From positions 1 through 64,000 of the forward strand of contig NZ_JADMKB010000009.1 in the NCBI RefSeq assembly GCF_018780075.1: a stretch of DNA of 64,000 nt, read 5' to 3'. Positions 52,663 through 60,078 of the stretch are shown here, in pieces. Under the pieces are notes generated by a model. That model had not been told where the DNA came from. It ran no database searches and was given only the letters and a program-made list of their open reading frames with translations. This stretch comes from Hydrogenophaga sp. (GTDB lineage: Bacteria; Pseudomonadota; Gammaproteobacteria; Burkholderiales; Burkholderiaceae_C). How positions within the stretch are numbered: the stretch's first letter is position 1; every line of letters begins with the position of its first letter. A program made the position numbers and the translations under genes.

Positions 52663-53946
52663 TCAGCGCTGCGCCAAGCCGCCGGCAAACATGTTGAAAG
52701 GGGGAATCCCGAGGACGTGCCGCCCTGCGATTTCCGCCGCCGGATCCCGACGGATGGCGCCGTGGGTCAGCATCACGCGGACGTCCCGCGCAAAGCGTTG
52801 AATGGGGTTCTGCAGGCTGACCGACGATGAGCCGATGCAGAGCTGCATCTCGTCGATCGCGTCGCCACAGAGGTTGGCGGCATAGACCAGCGTCATCGTG
52901 GCAAGGGACTCCTCGCGAGGCGCGAAATCCTCTCCACGGCGGGCCCGTGCATCGACCTCATCGGCCGTTTGCATGATCAAAGCCTCGGCCGCCTGCACCA
53001 TCGCGTAGACCCGTCCCGCCACCACCTGCGATGACGGCATCGCCGCCACCGTCTCGTAAGGCAGGTTGAAAGGGACGCGCTTGTTGGCCTGCTCGACAAA
53101 GGCGTCGAGGCATCCCTTGGCCATGCCCAGCGCAATGGCGATATTGGCCAGTGCGGTGGACAGCATCGTCCCCAGAGGACCCATGCGGTAGGTCAGGCCT
53201 TCGTACTTCTGCGGCAGAGAGCCCAAGGCCATGGGCAAATCGGCGTGGCGCACCACACGGTATGCCGGAACGAAGACCTCGTTGCGGGCGACGATGCTGT
53301 TGCTTGAGCTCGCAGCCATGCCCATGACGTGCCAGTCGTCCAGAACCTCGTATTGATCTCGAGACAGCAGCGCCAGGCCGCGAACCGGCTTGCCGTCCTC
53401 TTGCCACTCGATGCCCACCACTGCCCATGCGGCATAGCTGCAGCCACTGCCGTACATCCACTTGCCGGTCACGAGGAAGCCCTCGTCGGTGCGTCTGGCC
53501 TGGCCGACGATGGTGGAAAAGATCGACGCGCCGACAGCGGCCGGGCCGACCCAGTTCGGCAACTGCGCGCTCACCTCATCGACCGCTTGCGGGCTGAAGG
53601 CCAGGACCATTCGGATGCCGGACGCAGCGAAGCCGCTCCAGCCAGCCGACCCGTCTGCATAGGACGCGGCGGCGATGACTTCGACCAGGTCACGTGCACC
53701 GAAAGCAAATCCGCCAAACTTCTTCGGCAAGGTGATGCGGAAGAAGCCGGTCTCATCGAGTGCGCGCAAGGCCGCCGGCACGAGGGCCGTCGCTCTTTCG
53801 CTTTCCCAGGCGGTTTCGCGCAGGAGCGGCGTCAACGCTTTGATCGCGTCGCGCATCTTCACTGCTTCGGGACTCGGGCCCCTGACACCGACGGAGGCTG
53901 CGCTGGAGCCGGCGTCTGAGTCTGCCGGCTTGCTGAGTTGGTTCAT
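52663..53946 (-). CDS. group D flavin monooxygenase-like protein, paralogue 2, with fused leader peptide
   Basis: 427 aa from the ATG at 53946. The first 20 residues (MNQLSKPADSDAGSSAASVG) are not part of the enzyme family. They are the island's leader peptide, here fused in frame, and the same sequence begins the MFS protein at 60034. The enzyme part starts near residue 25 and has KKFGGFAFGARDLVEVI, VTGKWMYGSGCSYAAW and DWHVMGMAASSSNS. It heads a probable operon with nitroreductase, FMN reductase, paralogue 1, receptor and ribB. The frame is open 19 codons further, but the conserved GAAAACGAC-ATG favours this start. Confidence 0.82.
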   Translation of the reverse strand: MNQLSKPADSDAGSSAASVGVRGPSPEAVKMRDAIKALTPLLRETAWESERATALVPAALRALDETGFFRITLPKKFGGFAFGARDLVEVIAAASYADGSAGWSGFAASGIRMVLAFSPQAVDEVSAQLPNWVGPAAVGASIFSTIVGQARRTDEGFLVTGKWMYGSGCSYAAWAVVGIEWQEDGKPVRGLALLSRDQYEVLDDWHVMGMAASSSNSIVARNEVFVPAYRVVRHADLPMALGSLPQKYEGLTYRMGPLGTMLSTALANIAIALGMAKGCLDAFVEQANKRVPFNLPYETVAAMPSSQVVAGRVYAMVQAAEALIMQTADEVDARARRGEDFAPREESLATMTLVYAANLCGDAIDEMQLCIGSSSVSLQNPIQRFARDVRVMLTHGAIRRDPAAEIAGRHVLGIPPFNMFAGGLAQR

Positions 53947-54028
53947 GTCGTTTTCGTTGGTTGGAGAAGCTGAGCTAGTGTCGCCAACGAAGCCGGAAAG
54001 CAAAGTCTCGGAGGGTCACGACGATTCC
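53864..54028 (-). repeat. leader repeat, copy A (longest)
   Basis: It covers the region from the 5' untranslated sequence (GACCCTCCGAGACTTTG, then GTTGGCGACAC, then CTTCTCCAAC, read on the minus strand) through GAAAACGAC-ATG to about codon 28 of the flavin enzyme. Matching parts lie at 59952-60078 (mainly coding half), 62214-62338 (both halves), 55862-55902 (untranslated half, plus strand) and 44581-44634 (diverged). Confidence 0.75.
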
Positions 54029-54070
54029 ACGACGGTGACGTATTTCTGCTGAGCCGAGCCCCAGCTGGTT

Positions 54071-54097
54071 CGCTGAATCCGTGACGCAATGTGACCT
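54071..54097. promoter_or_regulatory. conserved 27-bp element, copy 2
   Basis: Minus-strand reading: AGGTCACAT-TGC-GTCACGGATTC-AGCG. It lies between flavin enzyme paralogue 2 (ATG 125 bp away on the minus side) and the second TPR regulator (ATG 83 bp away on the plus side). The 82/83-bp spacing to the regulator is the same as at copy 1, which argues for function. Confidence 0.7.
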
Positions 54098-54179
54098 AGG
54101 CACCGGTAGATACCCGGTACGCCGCAGGACAGGAAACTGAATAGATTCGGTGACCAGCGTTAGGACAAGCGATACAGGT

Positions 54180-55778
54180 ATGCGTTCAGGTTTCATCCCC
54201 ACTCTCGAACTGCAGGAAGAACGCATCACCGCGGCACTTCATGCCGTGGTACACAGCGAAACCTTCCGTCTCGCGAAGCGCCTGCGGCAGCTACTGCAAT
54301 ATCTGGTGTCAGAAACCTTGGCTGGCCGCGGAAAACGACTGAAACAATTCACCATTGCCGTGGAGGCCTTCGGTCACGACGGGGACTTTCACCCGCAATT
54401 TCAGACCAGCGTGCGAACCGAGGCGTGGCGCCTGAGATCCCGCCTGGACTTCTACTATCAAACCGAAGGAGTGAACGATGAGGTGAGAATCTCATTGCCA
54501 AAGGGCGGCTACATGCCGACTTTCAGGTTTGACAGAAAAGACAATGAGCCGCTGGCGCTGCAGCCGCTCGCCCGCCAAGCTCCTGCGGCACGACTGCTGA
54601 TTCATCCGTTCTCAGGCTTGAGCGTCCACGATTCAGACATCGTGACGGCGTTTCACGATGAAATCAGCCTGCATCTGGCCAATCTGCCGAGCGTGGTGGA
54701 GCTTTCCCGGGGCTCCAGCGAAAGTGTTGGTCAGATCGCGAAAGAGCTGCCGCACGTCCTGCAAGCATCTCAGGCCCCCTACGTGATGGAGGGCAGCCTG
54801 TTCCGCCAAGGGCAGATCTATCGACTGAACCTGCGAATCATTGATCCGAACCGAGATGTGACCGTCTGGTCTGAGCGTCACGAACAACACGTGGAGGACG
54901 TGATCGCCTTTCAAAGGCAGGTCGCCACAGACGTTGCGGTTTCGCTTCAATCCTGGCTGCGTTCCAGACCACCGTCGATCACAGTGGAAGACGACATGGC
55001 CCCGCGTTATGTCTTGCGCGACAACGTGTCGCTGTGTGAGTATCTCCGTGGCGCGATTCGGGACCGAACCGCAGGCGAGCAAGTGGCGCTCGGGCTGGGT
55101 TGCCTCGCGTCCGGCCATACCGGCGAAGCGACACGGATGTTCAGCCAAGCGATCATGGCCAGTCCGGCAGACGGTCTACCGCATACCGCCATGGGATTGG
55201 GATACCTTCAATCCGGCCGATTGCAGGAAGCGTTCCAAGCCGCAGAACACGGGGTGGAGTTCGCCCCCCGGTCCGCATTTGCGCATTCATCGCTGGCTGC
55301 CGTCTGCATGCACATGCGCGACTTTGACGGTGCCATCATGTTTGCCCAGCGGGCGGTGGCTCTGGCACCCGAGTTCGATGCGGCCAGGCTGTTGCTCGGC
55401 GATTGTTTTCTTCATGCAGGATTCCACAAGACAGCGATCGCGCAACTGGAAGAAGCATGCCGCCTGGTGGATGAACATCCCGTGGCTTTGGCGCACCTCG
55501 GCTACGCCTACGCGCGCAGCGGCAGAGAAGTCGAAGCGAGACGCCTTCTGAGCATCCTGCAGGAAGGACACCATCGCACGGATGGCCCCCACTCTGCGGC
55601 CATGACCTTGATCCACACGGGACTCGAAGATGTCGAACAGGCGTTTCAATGCCTGGACTGTGCTTTGACGTCTCGCAGCCAGATGCAGGAACTGCTGCTG
55701 CTCACCTCTCCTGCCTATGACGGCCTGCGAGCGCATCCGGGTTTCAACTCCATTGCGAACCGTTTGAACGCTTCTTAG
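54180..55778 (+). CDS. putative regulator: novel N-terminal module, TolB/FlgO-like domain, TPRs (paralogue 2)
   Basis: 532 aa from the ATG at 54180, equal in length to paralogue 1 and alignable along the whole sequence (for example ELQEERITAALHAVVHSETF against DLQEERINAAVYALLQSETF). The basic N-terminal module has LLQYLVSETLAGRGKRLKQF and TSVRTEAWRLRSRLDFYYQ. The TolB/FlgO-like middle has YVMEGSLFRQGQIYRLNLRI, and the C-terminal half is made of TPR units. It is divergent from the flavin-enzyme operon with a 27-bp element between them, mirroring paralogue 1. No DNA-binding family can be named; an upstream GTG at 54150 is less likely. Confidence 0.7.
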   Translation: MRSGFIPTLELQEERITAALHAVVHSETFRLAKRLRQLLQYLVSETLAGRGKRLKQFTIAVEAFGHDGDFHPQFQTSVRTEAWRLRSRLDFYYQTEGVNDEVRISLPKGGYMPTFRFDRKDNEPLALQPLARQAPAARLLIHPFSGLSVHDSDIVTAFHDEISLHLANLPSVVELSRGSSESVGQIAKELPHVLQASQAPYVMEGSLFRQGQIYRLNLRIIDPNRDVTVWSERHEQHVEDVIAFQRQVATDVAVSLQSWLRSRPPSITVEDDMAPRYVLRDNVSLCEYLRGAIRDRTAGEQVALGLGCLASGHTGEATRMFSQAIMASPADGLPHTAMGLGYLQSGRLQEAFQAAEHGVEFAPRSAFAHSSLAAVCMHMRDFDGAIMFAQRAVALAPEFDAARLLLGDCFLHAGFHKTAIAQLEEACRLVDEHPVALAHLGYAYARSGREVEARRLLSILQEGHHRTDGPHSAAMTLIHTGLEDVEQAFQCLDCALTSRSQMQELLLLTSPAYDGLRAHPGFNSIANRLNAS

Positions 55779-55833
55779 CCTCGGCAGGTCCATTGGCTTT
55801 CCCGTCCCGCGACGCACGGGCATACCGGTGGGC

Positions 55834-55860
55834 AGGCCACATTGCGTCACGGAATCGGCG
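55834..55860. promoter_or_regulatory. conserved 27-bp element, copy 3
   Basis: Plus-strand reading: AGGCCACAT-TGC-GTCACGGAATC-GGCG. It is in the same orientation relative to the downstream SnoaL-like gene (ATG 123 bp away) as copy 2 is to the flavin enzyme (125 bp). It lies 1 bp before leader repeat copy D. Confidence 0.68.
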
Positions 55861-55861
55861 C

Positions 55862-55902
55862 GACCCTCCGAGACTTTGTTTTCCTGCGGCGTTGGCGACA
55901 CT
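55862..55902 (+). repeat. leader repeat, copy D (untranslated half only)
   Basis: GACCCTCCGAGACTTTG-TTTTCCTG-CGGCGTTGGCGACAC matches the untranslated parts of copies A and C. The leader ORF (MNQLSK...) is missing here and the DNA after 55902 leads straight to the SnoaL-like gene. Confidence 0.7.
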
Positions 55903-55982
55903 GCATCGGCAACCCGATGGGGCACTTGGGACTTCGTTCGCCCGTGAGCTCCATTCCTTTAGACAGGCAACACGGAAATCAG

Positions 55983-56408
55983 ATGACCGATCCAATTCAC
56001 TCCTCCAGCCAGGAAGCACGCAACCGTCAACTCGTTATTGACTTCTATCGCCATGTTTTCGACGCGCGCAATCCCGCGGCTGTCAAGGACTTTGTGGCGG
56101 AGGACTACCGTCAACACGCATCCCATGTCGCCAGTGGGCGCGCGGGTCTGGAAGCGTTCGTTGCAGAAACGTTTCGTGGTTTGCCACCGCTTTCGGTGAA
56201 GCCTGATCTGATGATCCCTCCGGCGTTCATCGTCGCAGAAGGCGATATGGTGGTCATTGCAGGGGAATTCCCCCAACCTGAACCGGAGGATCCAACGCGC
56301 ACCTATCCGTTCTTCGTTTTCGATGCCTATCGCGTGCGCGACGGAAAACTGGTCGAGCATTGGAGCGGCATCAACAAGATTGCGCCGCCAAAGCCACCTC
56401 GGCCATAA
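55983..56408 (+). CDS. SnoaL-like / NTF2-fold protein, copy 1
   Basis: 141 aa from the ATG at 55983 (MTDPIHSSSQ). VIDFYRHVFDARNPAAVKDFV and EDYRQHASHVASGRAGLEAFV followed by DAYRVRDGKLVEHWSGI are typical of SnoaL-like polyketide-cyclase or NTF2-family proteins, which form a cone-shaped pocket and isomerise or hydrate small substrates. It is preceded by the 27-bp element and leader repeat D, so it is probably co-regulated with the flavin enzymes. An open frame upstream runs through the repeat and is not used. Confidence 0.82.
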   Translation: MTDPIHSSSQEARNRQLVIDFYRHVFDARNPAAVKDFVAEDYRQHASHVASGRAGLEAFVAETFRGLPPLSVKPDLMIPPAFIVAEGDMVVIAGEFPQPEPEDPTRTYPFFVFDAYRVRDGKLVEHWSGINKIAPPKPPRP

Positions 56409-56602
56409 AGGTCGCCGCTACGCGCCGATCGTTGCCACGCCTATCGCGTCGGTGTAGTTGAAGGCTGGGGCTCGCTCGCCATGTTGCCCGAGCGCCGGTT
56501 CTACGGCTGACCCCATCTTGGCCGCGGTGGTGCTCCGGGCACGCCACCCCTGCGGTTGACCTGCTTGCCGCATCCCTTCCCAAGCTCTCTGGAGACAAAC
56601 CC
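56409..56602. promoter_or_regulatory. intergenic region before the TRAP binding-protein gene
   Basis: 194 bp between two plus-strand genes. It is GC-rich, lacks the 27-bp element and the leader repeat, and ends with CTCTCTGGAGAC as ribosome-binding site. The lack of the element suggests that the TRAP gene is controlled separately. Confidence 0.35.
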
Positions 56603-57601
56603 ATGAAGCGCTCATTCATCAAAACCCTGGTGGCCACCGCGGCCCTCACCGCTTTCGGCCTGGCCCAGGCGCAGACCCGAACCATCAAGTTCGCCAACCA
56701 GAACGTCAAGGGCCATCCCATCGTGATGGGCATGGAGAAGTTCGCGGAGATCGTCGAGGCCAAGTCCGCCGGCAAGCTCAAGGTCAACGTGTTTCCCGGC
56801 GGCGCGCTGGGCAGCGACCAGTCCAACCTGTTGTCGCTGCAGGATGGCACCCTGGAGATGGCCTCGATGAACTCCAGTACCTTCGCCAGCATCGTGAAGG
56901 ACTTCGCGATCTATGACCTCCCCCTCCTCTTCGGCAGTGCCAAGGAAGCCCAAGCCGTGGTCGATGGCCCCTTCGGCAAGAGCCTGCATGCCAAGCTGGA
57001 AGACAAGGGCCTGGTCGGCCTGGGCTACTACGAGCTGGGCTTTCGCGTGCTGACCAACAGCAAGCGCCCGATCATGAAGGTGGAAGACATCGCCGGCCTC
57101 AAGCTGCACGTCATTCCCAACCCGATCAATGTCGACTGGGTCGGTGCACTGGGCGCCAACCCCACGCCCCTGCCTTACCCCGAGGTGTATGCGGCGCTGG
57201 AGCAAAAGGCCATCGACGGCCAGGACAACCCGATTGCAACCATCAACAGCACCAAGCTGTTCAAGGTGCAGAAGTATCTGACACTGACCAACCACCAGTA
57301 CAACCCGCAGTCGGTGGTGATCGGCAAGAAGTTCTGGGAATCGCTCTCGGCCGACCTTAAGAAGATTGTCCAGGACGCGGTCACCGAGTCGTCCAGGTAT
57401 CAGCGTGAGCAATCACGCGTCCAGCTGGACAGCGGCCTCTACAACCTCAAGGAGGATGGCATGCAGGTTACCGAACTGCCTCCCGCCGAGGTGGTCAAGC
57501 TGCGAGAGAAGATGTGGCTGGTGATCGCCAAGCACACCGGCAACCTGGGCGGCGCCACGGTCAAGACCATGATGGCCGAGCTGGACAAGCTGCGCAAATA
57601 A
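56603..57601 (+). CDS. TRAP transporter solute-binding protein (DctP family), orphan
   Basis: 332 aa. The signal peptide ends LAQAQ near residue 24 and the ATG has CTGGAGAC upstream. IKFANQNVKGHPIVMGMEKFAEIVEAKSAGKL and GGALGSDQSNLLSLQDGTLEM are the standard start of DctP-type receptors; EVYAALEQKAIDGQDNPI holds the conserved substrate-binding loop. These proteins usually bind organic acids, and residues here give no further detail. No DctQ or DctM gene is within the window on either side. A 10-codon ORF beginning MNILVFDG follows and looks like a gene remnant. Confidence 0.9.
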   Translation: MKRSFIKTLVATAALTAFGLAQAQTRTIKFANQNVKGHPIVMGMEKFAEIVEAKSAGKLKVNVFPGGALGSDQSNLLSLQDGTLEMASMNSSTFASIVKDFAIYDLPLLFGSAKEAQAVVDGPFGKSLHAKLEDKGLVGLGYYELGFRVLTNSKRPIMKVEDIAGLKLHVIPNPINVDWVGALGANPTPLPYPEVYAALEQKAIDGQDNPIATINSTKLFKVQKYLTLTNHQYNPQSVVIGKKFWESLSADLKKIVQDAVTESSRYQREQSRVQLDSGLYNLKEDGMQVTELPPAEVVKLREKMWLVIAKHTGNLGGATVKTMMAELDKLRK

Positions 57602-57683
57602 GCCGCCATGAACATCCTCGTCTTCGACGGCTCAATCTGAATCTGCTGGGCACGCGTGAGCCGGCCCAGTACGGGTCAAACGA

Positions 57684-58328
57684 TTAAAGGATCGGCGTGA
57701 GGAAGTGCCCCATGCGCTGGTGCTTGGTCTGCAGGTAGCGGCGGTTGTGCGACTGCGCCGGCACTTCGTGTGCGCTGCGCTCCAGCACGTCGATGCCGGC
57801 CGATTCCAAGGCCGCCGCCTTGCGCGGGTTGTTGCTCATCAGCCGCACCGAGCGAAAGCCCAGCTGCTGGAGGATGGCCACGGCGACGCCGTAGTCGCGC
57901 GAATCGACCGGATGGCCGAGTGCGCGGTTGGCGTCCACCGTGTCCAGGCCCCGGTCCTGCAGTTGGTAGGCGGCCAGCTTCTGCGCCAGGCCGATGCCGC
58001 GGCCTTCATGGCCACGCAGGTAGATCAACAGGCCCCGGCCTTCCTTGGCGATGCGCTCCAGCGCGAGCGAGAGCTGCGGGCCGCAGTCGCAGCGCAACGA
58101 ACCGAACAGGTCGCCAGTGGCGCATTCGGAATGCATGCGCAGCAGCACACCGCCCAGCGTGCCGGCTGCGGCCGGCTGGTCAAGCCCGAGGCTGAGCACC
58201 ATGTGTTCGAGGGCCTCGCCCTCGCACTGGTAGACCTGTGCGAGGAACTCGCCATGAACCGTTGGCAGGGGGGCTTGGCCGGTACAGCGGATGTTTGGAA
58301 TCGACGATGCCGAGACAGCCTGGCTCAT
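57684..58328 (-). CDS. ribA: GTP cyclohydrolase II
   Basis: 214 aa from the ATG at 58328. LPTVHGEFLAQVYQC, the zinc cysteines in HSECATGDLFGSLRCDCG, the catalytic RGHEGRGIGLAQK and DTVDANRALGHPVDSRDYG are all present, so the enzyme should convert GTP to the first riboflavin intermediate. A GTG at 58493 overlaps the stop of the upstream MFS gene (GTGA) and would add 55 residues with coding-like base use but no family resemblance; either start is possible. With RibB at 46448 it gives the island both entry enzymes of riboflavin synthesis. Confidence 0.92.
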   Translation of the reverse strand: MSQAVSASSIPNIRCTGQAPLPTVHGEFLAQVYQCEGEALEHMVLSLGLDQPAAAGTLGGVLLRMHSECATGDLFGSLRCDCGPQLSLALERIAKEGRGLLIYLRGHEGRGIGLAQKLAAYQLQDRGLDTVDANRALGHPVDSRDYGVAVAILQQLGFRSVRLMSNNPRKAAALESAGIDVLERSAHEVPAQSHNRRYLQTKHQRMGHFLTPIL

Positions 58329-58489
58329 TGGAAAGTGGGGTTTATCGCCGCACTCGGCGACCTGGCCAGCACGCAGCGGGGTGCCGGCGTGGGCCACCGC
58401 GTGGTTGGGGTCGAGCCCTTGCTTGGCAGCATCCAAAAGGTGCACGCCCCAGGTATCGGCTTCGCGCTGCTCGACGCCCCACCCTTCGA

Positions 58490-60034
58490 TCACGAAAGTT
58501 CATCCCTGTTCTGAGCCACGCGCACCCACGGCTTCGGGTATTTCGGAAGCAGAGCGGCGAGGATGACAGCGATCACGCTGCTTCCGGTGAGGATCAGGAG
58601 GGGAACGGCGTAGCTGCCAGACGCTGCCGTGATCACACTGACGAAGAACGGGGACAGCGCCAGAATCGGCGACGTGATCGCAAGGGTCAAACCTTGCAAT
58701 GCAGCGAAGGATTTCAGTCCGAAGTACCTCGCGATCAATGCCGGGCCGAGGGTCGATTCTGCGCCGCTCGCGAAACCGAGGAATGCCATGGAGACATAAA
58801 GAAGCACCACAGAGCCGGTATTGACGAGTGCCAGCGCCAGACCGACCGGCACCGTCGCGAGGAGCACAGCCACCACCCAGGGATGGCTTGCGCGATCAAG
58901 GACTGTCCCGGCGGCGAGCAATCCGATGACCGATGTACTGAAGAGAACGGACAGCGCGAGGGACACCGTTGCTGGATCGATGCCGTTCTGAGCGTAGAAG
59001 TCCACCGCAGTCATGCGCATCGCAATCGGTCCCGCGGCGGACAATATGAGGAAGAGGGTAATCAAGATCCATGCGCGCGTCGGTACTGCCTTCTTGAACG
59101 GCACACCGGGCAGATTGACATCCACGGTCTTCGGCATGGCCGCACCCGCTGCCGCCTTTGGCTCGGATATGAGCCAGAGCACAGCCGGGATGCCGATGGC
59201 GGCGATCGCAATTGCAATCAAATAGTAGGTGCCGTCCCAGCCGAATCCCGCAAAGACACCCGGGTTGACGGCGGACGCCGCCCCGTGCAACGCAGCAAGA
59301 TGGCCATCCAGTGCCGGCACAGCCCCGTCCAGTGGTGGAGGTGCACTTGAGGGCGCGCCGCCGTTGGGGCCCGGCATCATCGGGAGCACCGCAGCATTGC
59401 CGTTCACCAGCCACTGGAACAGCGGAGAGAAAACAGCGCTGAAGAGGCTGGACGCGACTCCGATAAGGCCAAATCCGATCCCGCGGTGCTCGGGAAACCA
59501 CTCAGAGATGACTTTGAACGCTATCCCCAGGCTTGCACTGAATCCAAAGATCGACGCGAGAACGAGGAGTGTTCCCAACAGCCAGGTCGTGCCCGCAACC
59601 AAGGGGATGATCCCCGTGACGATCGCGTACAGGACAATCGCGGGAAGCGCAACGCGCCGAGCACCCAGTTGATCTGCCCATCGTCCGGCGAAAGGCAGGA
59701 CGAGCGGGCCGATGATCAGCGGCAGGGTGACGAAGAGAAGCATCGCTACCGGCATCGGCGCGCCTGTCTTCATCGCGAATGCTGGCACCACAAACGGGAT
59801 CAATGCTGAGAGGCCGGCGGGGCCCATGGCCACGAGGAGGAGGCTACCGATGAGTGCAGCCTTGGCTTGGCCTGACGCGCTCATGAAGTCGGCGACGTAC
59901 TGTTTCAAGCTGGTCTTCGGCGGAGTGCCGTCGACCGTCTGTCTCGTCCCGCTTCGGGGTTCGGGGTCCCTGCCACCGACGGAGGCCGCACTGGAACCGG
60001 CGTCGAAGTCTGCCGACTTGCTGAGTTGGTTCAT
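58490..60034 (-). CDS. MFS transporter with fused leader peptide
   Basis: 514 aa from the ATG at 60034. The first 20 residues (MNQLSKSADFDAGSSAASVG) are the island's leader peptide; about 35 polar residues follow before the first of 12 membrane helices. RWADQLGARRVAL is the motif after helix 2. A Pro/Ala/Gly-rich loop of about 55 residues (PMMPGPNGGAPSSAPPPLDG) lies between helices 6 and 7. The family resembles carboxylate or small-metabolite carriers. It is in one operon with the flavin enzyme upstream and RibA downstream and probably carries the pathway substrate. Confidence 0.83.
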   Translation of the reverse strand: MNQLSKSADFDAGSSAASVGGRDPEPRSGTRQTVDGTPPKTSLKQYVADFMSASGQAKAALIGSLLLVAMGPAGLSALIPFVVPAFAMKTGAPMPVAMLLFVTLPLIIGPLVLPFAGRWADQLGARRVALPAIVLYAIVTGIIPLVAGTTWLLGTLLVLASIFGFSASLGIAFKVISEWFPEHRGIGFGLIGVASSLFSAVFSPLFQWLVNGNAAVLPMMPGPNGGAPSSAPPPLDGAVPALDGHLAALHGAASAVNPGVFAGFGWDGTYYLIAIAIAAIGIPAVLWLISEPKAAAGAAMPKTVDVNLPGVPFKKAVPTRAWILITLFLILSAAGPIAMRMTAVDFYAQNGIDPATVSLALSVLFSTSVIGLLAAGTVLDRASHPWVVAVLLATVPVGLALALVNTGSVVLLYVSMAFLGFASGAESTLGPALIARYFGLKSFAALQGLTLAITSPILALSPFFVSVITAASGSYAVPLLILTGSSVIAVILAALLPKYPKPWVRVAQNRDELS

Positions 60035-60078
60035 GTCGTTTTCCCTAGGTTGGAGACGCAGAGGTCGTGTCGCCAATG
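59952..60078 (-). repeat. leader repeat, copy B (internal to operon)
   Basis: It matches copy A from about codon 28 of the downstream gene back through GAAAACGAC-ATG and into GTTGGAGACGC and GGCGACACGA; homology fades beyond 60078. It carries the stop codon of the upstream flavin enzyme (TAG, 60047-60045) and encodes that protein's last residues, as well as the first 20 residues of the MFS protein. Confidence 0.75.

Noticed and set aside
50045..53946. Fatty-acid beta-oxidation role for the acyl-CoA-dehydrogenase-like genes
   Set aside because: No CoA ligase, hydratase or thiolase is nearby, and the conserved blocks and linked FMN reductase fit group D flavin monooxygenases better.
57602..57683. 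Terminator between the TRAP gene and ribA
   Set aside because: CTGGGC and GCCCAG could pair around 57647-57668, but the loop is long and there is no T-run on either strand.
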